Source: SZUA-254 sp964596065 (GTDB taxonomy: Bacteria > Bacteroidota > Ignavibacteria > UBA10030 > SZUA-254). Taken from it: a stretch of 23,278 bases of DNA. The DNA is taken from the NCBI GenBank assembly GCA_964596065.1, contig CAZQSM010000035.1, forward strand, positions 1-23,278, written 5' to 3'. Position 1 is the stretch's first letter; the number at the start of each line of letters is the position of its first letter. The position numbers were made by a program, and so were the translations under genes. This document shows positions 1 to 7,054 of this stretch, in pieces. The notes beneath the pieces were generated by a model. The model did not search any database, had not been told where the DNA came from, and was given only the letters and a program-made list of their open reading frames with translations.

Positions 1-10
1 AGGAGACGCA

Positions 11-550
11 ATGCCAGGTGACCAGCTTCCGATCGGCGCCCCGCTGCCCCGATTTTCGGGCCTGAAGGGGGTCGACGGCAAACTTCATTCCGATTCCGGG
101 TATTCCGACCCGGTGCTCGTGGTCGTCTTTTCGTGCAACCACTGCCCCTATGTCCAGGCGTACGAAGACAGGATGATCGACTTCCAGAAGGCCTACGCCC
201 CGAAGGGCGTCCGCCTCGTGGCGATCAACTCGAACGAGGAGAAGAACTATCCCGAGGACGGTTTCGACGGGATGGTCAGGCGGGCGGGGGAGCGAAAATT
301 CAACTTCCCCTACCTGCGGGACGCCGACCAGTCTGTCGCGGACGCCTTCGGCGCCACGCATACACCCCAGTTTTTTGTCTTCGACAGGGAGCGGAAACTC
401 CGCTACTCGGGGAAATTTGACGACAACTGGAAGGAGCCGGGGGACGTCCGGGAACAGTATCTCCGGGACGCCGTCGAAGCCGTCCTCGCCGGGGAGCCGG
501 TGGATGTGGCCGAAACCCACTCGATCGGCTGCACGATCAAATGGGCCTGA
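11..550 (+). CDS. Thioredoxin-fold redoxin (AhpC/TSA-type)
   Basis: A 179-residue cytoplasmic-looking protein with no signal peptide. The thioredoxin fold is shown by an N-terminal redoxin segment, a C42-N-H-C45-P-Y active-site motif after a hydrophobic beta strand (VLVVVFS), and a TPQFFVFD segment whose Pro119 fits the conserved cis-proline. A third cysteine sits in the C-terminal SIGCTIKW motif (Cys174), which I recall as common in this stand-alone redoxin family. The likely role is thiol-disulfide exchange or peroxide reduction; the substrate is unknown. AGGAGA at 1-6 is a good ribosome binding site five bases before the ATG, which fixes the start. The next gene begins five bases after the stop, so it is probably co-transcribed with the ABC exporter genes. 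Sure of the fold, unsure of the reaction. Confidence 0.9.
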   Translation: MPGDQLPIGAPLPRFSGLKGVDGKLHSDSGYSDPVLVVVFSCNHCPYVQAYEDRMIDFQKAYAPKGVRLVAINSNEEKNYPEDGFDGMVRRAGERKFNFPYLRDADQSVADAFGATHTPQFFVFDRERKLRYSGKFDDNWKEPGDVREQYLRDAVEAVLAGEPVDVAETHSIGCTIKWA

Positions 551-554
551 CCCG

Positions 555-1478
555 TTGACCACTCCGGCGGCCGCCATCTCGGTTTCCAACCTTCGAAAGC
601 GGTACGGCCCCACGATCGCGGTGGACGGCGTGTCGCTCGAGGTTCGCGAGGGGGAGATCTTCGGCCTTGTCGGCCCCAACGGGGCGGGGAAGACCACGAC
701 GATGGAGTGCGTCCAGGGCCTCCGCAACGCCGACCAGGGAACCATCTCCGTCCTGGGGCTCGATCCCCGGCGGGACTCGGCGAGCCTCCGGCAGCGGATC
801 GGCGTCCAGCACCAGGAAGCCCACCTGCAGAAGCGGATCAAGGTCTGGGAGGCGGTCGACCTCTGGTCCTCGCTCTACGCGCGCGTCGTCGACACCGACG
901 CGCTCCTCGCCCGCCTCGGACTCGGATCGAAGCGGGAGGCCTGGTTCATGACGCTCTCGGGCGGACAGAAGCAGCGGCTCTTCATCGCGCTGGCCCTGAT
1001 CCACGACCCGGAGGTGGTCTTCCTCGACGAACTCACCACCGGGCTCGACCCGCAGGCCCGCCGCGCGATCTGGACGCTGATCGAGGACATCCGCCGGCGG
1101 GGCACGACGGTCTTCCTGACCACGCACCTGATGGAGGAGGCGGAACGGCTCTGCGACCGCGTCGCCATCATCGAGCACGGCCGCGTGATCGAGATGGGCG
1201 CCCCGTCGGAGCTGGTGGAGAAGCACTGTCCACAACGAACGGTCATCTTTACGAGCGAGGACGCCGGCGTGGCCGGCCGCCTCCGGGAACTGCGATCGAT
1301 CCTGTCGTCTGAAAGCGACGGTGTCACCCACACGCTCCGCGGCGAGGGGGACGATTTCGTCACGGAGGTGATCGCCTTCATCGCCGCCGCCGGGATCCGG
1401 GTCCGGGGTTTCAGGACCGAGATCCCGACGCTCGAGGACGTGTTCCTCAAGCTCACGGGCCACGGGATCAGGGACTGA
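555..1478 (+). CDS. ABC transporter ATP-binding protein (ABC-2 exporter type)
   Basis: A 307-residue ATPase energising export with the permease that follows. Walker A is GPNGAGKT at residues 40-47, the signature LSGGQ is at 134-138, Walker B is VVFLDE with Asp158 and Glu159, the D-loop is GLDPQ, and the H-loop is in FLTTHLMEEAERL. The usual FLDEPTTGLDP carries Leu in place of Pro (LDELTTG), a substitution outside the catalytic residues. The C-terminal ~80 residues look like the accessory domain of DrrA/NatA-like exporters. The start chosen is TTG 555 because it directly precedes the conserved ISVSNLRKRYG beginning; the frame stays open upstream but would overlap the redoxin gene by 170 bases. 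The permease starts three bases after the stop. The substrate cannot be deduced; drug, lipid or polysaccharide export are all possible. Confidence 0.92.
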   Translation: MTTPAAAISVSNLRKRYGPTIAVDGVSLEVREGEIFGLVGPNGAGKTTTMECVQGLRNADQGTISVLGLDPRRDSASLRQRIGVQHQEAHLQKRIKVWEAVDLWSSLYARVVDTDALLARLGLGSKREAWFMTLSGGQKQRLFIALALIHDPEVVFLDELTTGLDPQARRAIWTLIEDIRRRGTTVFLTTHLMEEAERLCDRVAIIEHGRVIEMGAPSELVEKHCPQRTVIFTSEDAGVAGRLRELRSILSSESDGVTHTLRGEGDDFVTEVIAFIAAAGIRVRGFRTEIPTLEDVFLKLTGHGIRD

Positions 1479-1481
1479 CCG

Positions 1482-2306
1482 ATGCTGAAGGGACTCTGGA
1501 AACTGGCCTGGATCGAGACGAAGGTTTTCCTCAGGGAACCGCTCGGGGTCGTCGGGAGCCTCGGGGTGCCTGTCGCCGTCTTCGTCGTGCTCGGGCGGAC
1601 GCTGGGAACGCGCCGTGACACCCTCCCGGCGATGGACCAGCCGTCGTTCAACGTGGCGATCCTCGCGGCGATCTTCATCGCCATCGGCGCGGCGCTCTCC
1701 CTCGTGGCGATCATCTCCATCTACCGTGAAGGGGGGATCCTGAAACGCCTCCGGGCCACGCCGCTCTCCCCGCTGACGATCCTCGGCGCTCACGTGCTCG
1801 TCAAGCTCGGGTTCACGGTCGTCGGGCTGGCGCTGCTGGTGCTCGCGGGCCGGCAACTCTTCCCGGGGGCGCTGGACGTGAACATCGCGAGCTTCGCGGG
1901 GGCGCTGATCCTGAGCACGCTCAGCGTGCTTTCGCTCGGCTTCGTCATCGCCAGCCTCGTCCCGACCGCCCGCTTCGCCCAACCGCTCGGCGCCGCGATC
2001 CTCTACCCGATGCTCGCGCTCTCCGGACTGTTTTTCCCCCTGACCGGACTCCCCCCCTTCCTCCAGGTCATCGCGTACGCCCTCCCCACCACCCACGCGG
2101 TGGGCCTGATGCAGGGGATCTGGGACGGCTCCGGCTGGCTCGCCCACTGGGATAACGCCGCGGGACTCGCGGTCATCTTCGGGGTGTGTNNNNNNNNNNN
2201 NNNNNNNNNNNNNNNNNNNNNNNNNNNNNNNNNNNNNNNNNNNNNNNNNNNNNNNNNNNNNNNNNNNNNNNNNNNNNNNNNNNNNNNNNATTCCTGGATG
2301 AAGTGA
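1482..2306 (+). CDS. ABC-2 type transporter permease, interrupted by assembly gap
   Basis: Membrane subunit of the exporter. Residues 1-236 are readable and then run into 100 Ns. The protein opens with a cytoplasmic amphipathic stretch, then about six hydrophobic segments, with the ABC-2 coupling-helix region YREGGILKRLRATPLSP around residues 83-99 and the conserved LSGLFFPLTGLP segment. About 250 residues is usual for the family, so only the last helix and tail are missing. If the gap really is 100 bases, the frame continues to SWMK and a TGA at 2304-2306, giving 274 residues, and that stop overlaps a GTG start for nrfH. This fit supports the gap being about right, but 100 Ns is also the conventional placeholder for unknown length, so the 3' end is provisional. 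Confidence 0.85.
   Translation: MLKGLWKLAWIETKVFLREPLGVVGSLGVPVAVFVVLGRTLGTRRDTLPAMDQPSFNVAILAAIFIAIGAALSLVAIISIYREGGILKRLRATPLSPLTILGAHVLVKLGFTVVGLALLVLAGRQLFPGALDVNIASFAGALILSTLSVLSLGFVIASLVPTARFAQPLGAAILYPMLALSGLFFPLTGLPPFLQVIAYALPTTHAVGLMQGIWDGSGWLAHWDNAAGLAVIFGVCXXXXXXXXXXXXXXXXXXXXXXXXXXXXXXXXXXSWMK
2190..2289. other. Assembly gap of 100 N
   Basis: Exactly 100 undetermined bases lie between the permease and nrfH. This is a common scaffold placeholder length, so the true distance may differ and a small gene could be hidden here. Confidence 0.99.
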
Positions 2307-2881
2307 GGACATCTGACGATCGGGCTGCCGCGCCGCCCCCCGAACCCCGCGGCCCCGCGGCAATTCCGTGGGGCTGGGTCATCGCCGTCGTATCGGGCGT
2401 CTTCCTCGGCCTCACCGTCTTCACGTTCAACTACGGGGAGGGGCTCTCCTACTTCAGCAGGGACCCGGCCGCGTGCGTCAATTGCCACATCATGCAGCCC
2501 CAGTTCGACTCCTGGCAAAAGGCGAGCCACCACACTGTGGCCGGGTGCGTCGATTGCCATCTCCCGCAGGACTTCATCCCGAAATGGATCGCGAAGGCGG
2601 AAAACGGCTACCTCCATTCCAGGGGGTTCACGTTCCAGGATTTTCCCGAGCCCATTTTCATCCGGGAACGCAACATGAAAATTCTCAACAGCAACTGCCT
2701 CAACTGCCATTCCGGGCTGGTGCACGACCTGGTCGCCGGCACGGACCCCGACTCGGACGCATTCCGGTGCGTCCATTGCCACCGCTCCGCGGGACACGGG
2801 GAAACCGTCGGGCTCGGCAAGTACCAGGCCGTCAACCGTGAATTGATGCCAACGAACAGGATGAACAATGAAACGCAATAA
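2303..2881 (+). CDS. nrfH: Cytochrome c nitrite reductase small subunit NrfH (tetraheme quinol dehydrogenase)
   Basis: Membrane-anchored NapC/NirT/NrfH-family cytochrome that oxidises menaquinol and passes electrons to NrfA. One N-terminal transmembrane helix (WVIAVVSGVFLGLTVFTF, about residues 26-43) is followed by four haem motifs: CVNCH at 58-62, CVDCH at 82-86, CLNCH at 132-136 and CVHCH at 156-160. The first is followed by Ile-Met (CHIM), matching the CxxCHxM arrangement of NrfH, where the Met can ligate haem 1. The start is taken as GTG 2303, which overlaps the apparent TGA of the permease; the reading frame is also open into the gap, so the true start could lie there. The N-terminus before the helix is Pro/Ala-rich and longer than in typical NrfH. 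The stop overlaps nrfA by 14 bases. Confidence 0.93.
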   Translation: MRTSDDRAAAPPPEPRGPAAIPWGWVIAVVSGVFLGLTVFTFNYGEGLSYFSRDPAACVNCHIMQPQFDSWQKASHHTVAGCVDCHLPQDFIPKWIAKAENGYLHSRGFTFQDFPEPIFIRERNMKILNSNCLNCHSGLVHDLVAGTDPDSDAFRCVHCHRSAGHGETVGLGKYQAVNRELMPTNRMNNETQ

Positions 2882-4307
2882 GCCGGTACTGTTTTACGCG
2901 GGCGTTGTGCTCGTGATCGCGGCCGTGAGCGCCGCCGTCACCGCCCTCATCGTCAACATCTTCGAACGGAAGTATGAAGCGAAGAACGCCTACGTGCGGC
3001 TCGTCGACGTCGGGGAGGACGACACCGACCCGAAGAAATGGGGCGTCAACTGGCCGAAGCAGTACGAAACCTACATGCTCACATCCCAGGCGACGCGCAC
3101 GCGCTTCGGCGGACACGGCGGGAGCGAGGCGATGCCGGAGGAAAAAATCGAACGGGATCCGTGGCTGAAGCGGATGTTCCTCGGATACGCCTTCTCCATC
3201 GATTACCGCGACCGGCGGGGGCACGCCTACATGCTGGAGGACCAGGAGGCCACCCGGCGCCTCTCGAAACCGCAGACCGGTTCCTGCCTCCACTGCCACG
3301 CCTCGGTGATGCCGCTCTACCGCGCGCTCGGGGACGGCGACGCCGCCGCGGGGTTCGAAAAATCGTACACAATGTCGTACAAGGAGCTCAACGGGATGCT
3401 GCACGAGAGCGGCCACGCGCACCCGGTTTCCTGCGTCGACTGCCACAGTCCCGAAACGATGCAGCTGCGCGTGACCCGACCGGGGTTCATCAACGGCATC
3501 AGGGCGCTGGCGGCCTCCGACGCGCCGCTCCCGCAGATGCCGTCGATCGAACGGTGGCGCGCCACCGACCGGAAGGAGCAGTACGACCCCAACCTGATGG
3601 CCAGCCGGACCGAAATGCGCTCGTTCGTCTGCGGCCAGTGCCACGTGGAATACTACTGCTCCAGCGCGATGCCGCTGGTGTTTCCGTGGAGCAAGGGGCT
3701 CCGGGTCGAGGACCAGGAACGCCACTGGGATGAAACCAAACTGCCCGACGGATCGCAGTTCTTCGACTATATGCACACGGAGAGCGGCGCGAAAATACTC
3801 AAAGCCCAGCATCCGGAGTTCGAGCTCTGGTCGCAGGGGATCCATTCCCGCTCGGGGGTGGCGTGCGCCGACTGCCACATGCCGTACCAGCGCGACGGGG
3901 CCGCGAAAGTCTCGGACCACTGGGTGAGGAGCCCCCTGCTCAACGTCAACCGCGCGTGCCAGACCTGCCACCACATCGAGGAGAAGGAGATTCTGGAACG
4001 CGTCAGCGGCATTCAGGAGCGCAATTTCGACCTCCTCCAGCGTGCCGGGAAAGCGCTGATGGACCAGCTCGACGCGATCAAGGCCGCGAAGGCGGCGGGC
4101 GCGACCGAGGCGCAGCTGAAGGAGAGCCTCGGATTGCAGCGCAAGGCGCAGTGGCGGCTCGATTTCATCGCCGCTGAAAATTCGATGGGGTTCCACGCGC
4201 CGCAGGAGGCGGCCCGCATCCTCGGGGAGGCGATTGATTACGCGCGCCAGGGTGAGGCGGCTGCGTTCCGTTACGCCGGTGCGTCCGTGGCACGGAAGGA
4301 AAAATAA
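2868..4307 (+). CDS. nrfA: Ammonia-forming cytochrome c nitrite reductase NrfA (pentaheme)
   Basis: Periplasmic enzyme reducing nitrite to ammonium with six electrons (EC 1.7.2.2), paired with NrfH. It has 479 residues with an N-terminal signal or anchor helix (about residues 6-30). Five haem sites appear: CLHCH 140-144, CVDCH 189-193, CGQCH 255-259, CADCH 333-337 and CQTCH 364-368. Family hallmarks are the active-site Arg in RGHAY (Arg117), CHVEYY with Tyr262/263, the calcium-type LKAQHPE with Lys312 and Gln314, and GIH with His326. The first haem, catalytic in the family, carries CxxCH rather than the classical CxxCK, so the proximal ligand would be His. Such variants are known (for example Campylobacter) and need no dedicated lysine-type haem lyase. 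The ATG overlaps the end of nrfH, with AGGAT a few bases upstream. Confidence 0.95.
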   Translation: MKRNKPVLFYAGVVLVIAAVSAAVTALIVNIFERKYEAKNAYVRLVDVGEDDTDPKKWGVNWPKQYETYMLTSQATRTRFGGHGGSEAMPEEKIERDPWLKRMFLGYAFSIDYRDRRGHAYMLEDQEATRRLSKPQTGSCLHCHASVMPLYRALGDGDAAAGFEKSYTMSYKELNGMLHESGHAHPVSCVDCHSPETMQLRVTRPGFINGIRALAASDAPLPQMPSIERWRATDRKEQYDPNLMASRTEMRSFVCGQCHVEYYCSSAMPLVFPWSKGLRVEDQERHWDETKLPDGSQFFDYMHTESGAKILKAQHPEFELWSQGIHSRSGVACADCHMPYQRDGAAKVSDHWVRSPLLNVNRACQTCHHIEEKEILERVSGIQERNFDLLQRAGKALMDQLDAIKAAKAAGATEAQLKESLGLQRKAQWRLDFIAAENSMGFHAPQEAARILGEAIDYARQGEAAAFRYAGASVARKEK

Positions 4308-4335
4308 TCGGACGATATCATTGCATGGAGGCACG

Positions 4336-5370
4336 ATGACTTCAGAATCCACGCTGCGCCGGTTTCTGCTCTGCTGTCTCTTGACGGTGGCAGCTCTCCC
4401 GGTCCGCCCGGTTGACCTCAGCGCGCAGACCCGCTCGATGGCGCAGGACTCCACCCTCGACAACCTCCGCCACCCGGAGGGAACCGAGACAGCCGCCCCC
4501 GGAACGCTCGGTCTCGTGCGCACCGTGGGCAGCGGGCCGCGCGCGATGCTCCTCATTCCGGGCCTCGGCTTCGGCGCCGACATCTGGACGGAGTTCATCG
4601 AAAGCCGCAAGTCGGAGTACACGACCTACGCGGTCACCCTTCCGGGATTCGGGGAGACTCCCCCCCTGCCGATTCCCACCGAGGGGTCGCGCTTCGTCGA
4701 CCAGCTCTGGACCCGCTCGTCGCTCCGCGCGATCGAAGCGCTCATCGGGGGCGATTCGCTGAGAACATTCACGATCGTCGCGCACTGGGCGCTCGCGACG
4801 CAGATCGCCCTCCGGCTGGCGATCGACCACCCGGACCGCGTCGAAGCGGTGGTCCTGATCGGCGGGGTCCTGAAAAGTTACTATGAGGGCGCGCCGGCGA
4901 TGATGACCTGGACGGCTGAGGAGCGGGCGCGGTACGCCGAGGGGATGGGCCGGCGCTGGTTCAAGACCGTGACACGACGAACGTGGGACGACAACAATTT
5001 CATGCCGTACGACTACGCGGTCAACCCGCGGCGCGGGCTTTCGCTCTGGCGGGAAGCGCAGCGCCCGTCGCTCCCCGTCTGGATCAGGTACCTGCTGGAA
5101 TTCTACAGCACGGACATGACGGGCGACCTCTCGGCGTTGAAGGTGCCGACGCTCGTGGTGAGGCCGGGGTTCGACGACCCCGATTACTACGTGGAACCGG
5201 GATTGAATTACATGCGCAACCTCTGCCTCGACAGCTGGAAGGGGGCCGATACGCTGAACCCCGCGCTGGAGTTCGCGACCATCCCTCTCTCCCGCCTGTT
5301 CATCATGCACGACCGGCCGGCCGAACTCGACTCGGTCGTGAACGCGTTTCTCGCGCGGAACAGGAAATAG
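4336..5370 (+). CDS. Secreted alpha/beta-hydrolase-like protein lacking the usual nucleophile
   Basis: A 344-residue protein with an N-terminal signal peptide (LLCCLLTVAALPV, then LSAQ as a likely cleavage region). The fold is clear: MLLIPGLGFGADIW forms the oxyanion-hole strand, YAVTLPGFGETP follows, then the nucleophile-elbow region, RLAIDHPDRVEAVVLIGG, a cap region, VPTLVVRPGFDDPD (acid) and a C-terminal MHDRPAELD (candidate His). At the elbow, where family members read GHSxGG or GHDWG, this protein reads A-H-W151-A-L-A: the nucleophile is Trp and both glycines are gone. It is therefore either non-catalytic or works by a different mechanism. GGAGG nine bases before ATG 4336 fixes the start; the longer open frame from 4234 overlaps nrfA. 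It lies 28 bases after nrfA and 10 bases before the next gene, so probably one operon. Confidence 0.85.
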   Translation: MTSESTLRRFLLCCLLTVAALPVRPVDLSAQTRSMAQDSTLDNLRHPEGTETAAPGTLGLVRTVGSGPRAMLLIPGLGFGADIWTEFIESRKSEYTTYAVTLPGFGETPPLPIPTEGSRFVDQLWTRSSLRAIEALIGGDSLRTFTIVAHWALATQIALRLAIDHPDRVEAVVLIGGVLKSYYEGAPAMMTWTAEERARYAEGMGRRWFKTVTRRTWDDNNFMPYDYAVNPRRGLSLWREAQRPSLPVWIRYLLEFYSTDMTGDLSALKVPTLVVRPGFDDPDYYVEPGLNYMRNLCLDSWKGADTLNPALEFATIPLSRLFIMHDRPAELDSVVNAFLARNRK

Positions 5371-5380
5371 GGGCCGCCGG

Positions 5381-5887
5381 ATGCCGCGGATAGCAGGACG
5401 GGAGGGCGCGGGTTGGGCCGCGCTTGTGTTGGCGCTGGCGCTTTCCGCCTCCGGATGTTCCCGCCCGGAACGGCACGACGGCGGGGACGTACTGCAGCAG
5501 GAGGTGATGGACGCCGAATGGAACTTTGCCCGAACGATGGCCGCCCGCGATCACGACGCCTTCGCGTCGTTCCTCTCCGACGAGGCGATCTTCATTTCCG
5601 GGTCGGGACCGCTCCGCGGAAAGGCCGAGGTGGTCGAGGGGTGGAGGAGGTATTTCGAGACGGCTGAAGCCCCGTTTTCCTGGAAGCCGGAGCGCGTGGA
5701 GGTGTTGAGATCGGGGGGCCTCGCGCTCAGCACGGGGCCGGTCTACGACCCGGACGGCCGGCGGATCGCCACCTTCACGTCCATCTGGCGTAAGGACGCG
5801 GGCGGCGAGTGGCGCATCATATTCGACCGGGGCACCCCGGACTGTCAGCCGGACCCGACGCCGGGCCGCACGCCTTCAGCCCAGTAG
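5381..5887 (+). CDS. SnoaL/DUF4440-like lipoprotein
   Basis: A 168-residue protein with an N-terminal signal sequence ending in ALSASGC, so Cys26 is a likely lipidation site, although Ala at -3 is not the commonest lipobox residue. The rest resembles the NTF2-like DUF4440/YybH family: an initial helix (DAEWNFARTMAARDHDAFASFL), SDEAIFISG, GPLRGKAEVVEGWRRYF, and C-terminal strands ending FTSIWRKDAGGEWRIIFDRG. Such proteins form cone-shaped barrels with a small-molecule pocket; the ligand here is unknown. It starts 10 bases after the hydrolase-like gene, suggesting co-expression at the end of the nrf-containing run. Its last 43 bases overlap the 3' end of the convergent methyltransferase gene. 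Confidence 0.8.
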   Translation: MPRIAGREGAGWAALVLALALSASGCSRPERHDGGDVLQQEVMDAEWNFARTMAARDHDAFASFLSDEAIFISGSGPLRGKAEVVEGWRRYFETAEAPFSWKPERVEVLRSGGLALSTGPVYDPDGRRIATFTSIWRKDAGGEWRIIFDRGTPDCQPDPTPGRTPSAQ

Positions 5888-6687
5888 AGCACGTACCACT
5901 GCGCCGCCGAAGGATGGTGCTTCCATTCGCGCAGCGCCTTCATCGCGCGGGCATAGGCGGTTTTCGGGAGCAATCGTCCTGAGAGAATCGTCTTCCCCGC
6001 CCCGTCGAGGATCCCGATCAGGTTGCCGGCGATCGCCCCGAAATGCTCCTCCCCTGCGCATCCCCCGAAGAACATTCCTCCGTTCCGTATCCCCGTGAGT
6101 CCCGCCTCCCGCATCAACGAAACGAGTTTCCTCCCGACGAACGGATCGTTGCCGATCTTCCGGTAGGACCGGATGTAGGCCTTCCAGAGGGCGGCGAAGC
6201 CCTCCGGCTCGGGCGTGAGCCGGAAAATGTCGTGGTCGTCGTCGGAGATGAACACGCGGCCCCCGGGCCGAACCGCCTTCGCCATCAGCTTCACGACCTT
6301 CCCGGGGCCAGGCAGGTGTTCGAGGAGGAACCGGGTGTGGACCAGGTCGAACGTTCCCCATTCCCGGTCCCCGAGGGAGAGCGCGGTCACGTCGCCGCTC
6401 CGGAACTCCAGGTTGCGCCCGACCCCGTGGGAGCGGAGCATCTTCCTCGCGGCGGCGAGCTGCTTCGGGTCCCGCTCGATCCCCACCGCCAGGGCCCCGC
6501 GACCCGCCCGCCGCGCCATCAACGCGGTAAACTGGCCGAGTCCGCTGCCGAGATCGAGGATCCGGTCGCCCTGCCGGGGACCGACGGCCTCAATGTACCC
6601 CCTGTTCAGGATGTCGTTGAGCGTCGAAAGCCGGGCCTGCTCCTTCGACGCGGAACCATGGATGTATGTCGAGGGATTTCGCGGCAT
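5845..6687 (-). CDS. Class I SAM-dependent methyltransferase
   Basis: A 280-residue soluble enzyme. SAM-binding motif I is ILDLGSGLGQF at residues 43-53, motif II is an acidic strand end in VGIERDPKQ, motif III is FRSGDVTAL, and motif IV/V is FDLVHTRFLLEHLPGPGKVVKLMAKAVRPGG. It begins with a YIHG-x4-EQ-x-RL segment that I recall from a group of small-molecule methyltransferases. The C-terminal third (from about 165) has no motif I can name and may hold the acceptor-binding part. Substrate unknown. ATG 6687 has no Shine-Dalgarno sequence, but a well-formed promoter ends five bases upstream, suggesting a leaderless transcript. The convergent lipoprotein gene overlaps its last 43 bases, and I see no terminator between them. 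Confidence 0.87.
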   Translation of the reverse strand: MPRNPSTYIHGSASKEQARLSTLNDILNRGYIEAVGPRQGDRILDLGSGLGQFTALMARRAGRGALAVGIERDPKQLAAARKMLRSHGVGRNLEFRSGDVTALSLGDREWGTFDLVHTRFLLEHLPGPGKVVKLMAKAVRPGGRVFISDDDHDIFRLTPEPEGFAALWKAYIRSYRKIGNDPFVGRKLVSLMREAGLTGIRNGGMFFGGCAGEEHFGAIAGNLIGILDGAGKTILSGRLLPKTAYARAMKALREWKHHPSAAQWYVLYWAEGVRPGVGSG

Positions 6688-6692
6688 CGTGC

Positions 6693-6721
6693 AGCATAGG
6701 GAAATTGGCGGCGACTTTCAA
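6693..6721 (-). promoter_or_regulatory. Sigma70-like promoter for the methyltransferase gene
   Basis: On the minus strand the sequence reads TTGAAA (6716-6721), 17 bases, then TATGCT (6693-6698). Both hexamers match consensus well. Only five bases separate the -10 from the ATG, so transcription should begin at or next to the start codon. Confidence 0.65.
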
Positions 6722-6949
6722 ATCGGCGCACGGTTGACTGGCCATTTGATCTTCCCTTCCGCATTCGATACCCTCGATGGACTTTCCGGTGAACAACCCT
6801 GGCCCCGTGCCCTCGACCGTCCCCCAGAGCGCCCCGGTTCCAGGGATTACTTTTTCCGTCACATCGGCGACCGGGTGCGGGAAACGGCCTTTCATCGCTT
6901 TCCGGAGGGATATCCCGGTACCGACCCGGGGAGATGATCCGGCCCCCGT
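6722..6949. other. Non-coding stretch between divergent genes
   Basis: About 230 bases between the two divergent promoters. I see no convincing gene, RNA or repeat. The open frames crossing it have no family features and lack start signals. A short CCCGG/CCGGG hairpin near 6917-6931 is too weak to call. Confidence 0.5.
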
Positions 6950-6978
6950 TTGACCCCCCGCCGGATATTTGCTATCTT
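6950..6978 (+). promoter_or_regulatory. Sigma70-like promoter with extended -10 for the VIT/T9SS gene
   Basis: TTGACC (6950-6955), 17 bases, TATCTT (6973-6978), with TG at 6970-6971 giving an extended TGn -10. The start codon is at 7055, so a leader of about 70 bases is expected. Confidence 0.6.
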
Positions 6979-7054
6979 CCTTCGAATTCCCATCAGCGCG
7001 GTTTTCCCGTTCGTTCTTTCATCAGGCCCTTCCGATTTTCATGAGGACTACGAC

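Noticed and set aside
375..554. Longer start for the ABC ATPase
   Set aside because: The extra 60 residues are a Ser/Thr/Arg-rich shadow of the redoxin gene and do not belong to the ATPase family.
537..2363. 608-codon minus-strand open frame crossing the assembly gap
   Set aside because: It exists only because Ns do not break the frame, and it is antisense to the ABC exporter genes.
2832..4622. 596-codon minus-strand open frame opposite nrfA
   Set aside because: It is an antisense shadow; nrfA on the other strand has five haem motifs and family residues.
6590..6895. 101-codon minus-strand open frame in the divergent spacer
   Set aside because: It overlaps the methyltransferase out of frame and contains its promoter; the translation has no recognisable features.
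6914..6932. CCCGG/CCGGG hairpin as a terminator or riboswitch
   Set aside because: Only five pairs, no T-run and no conserved core; chance occurrence in GC-rich sequence is likely.
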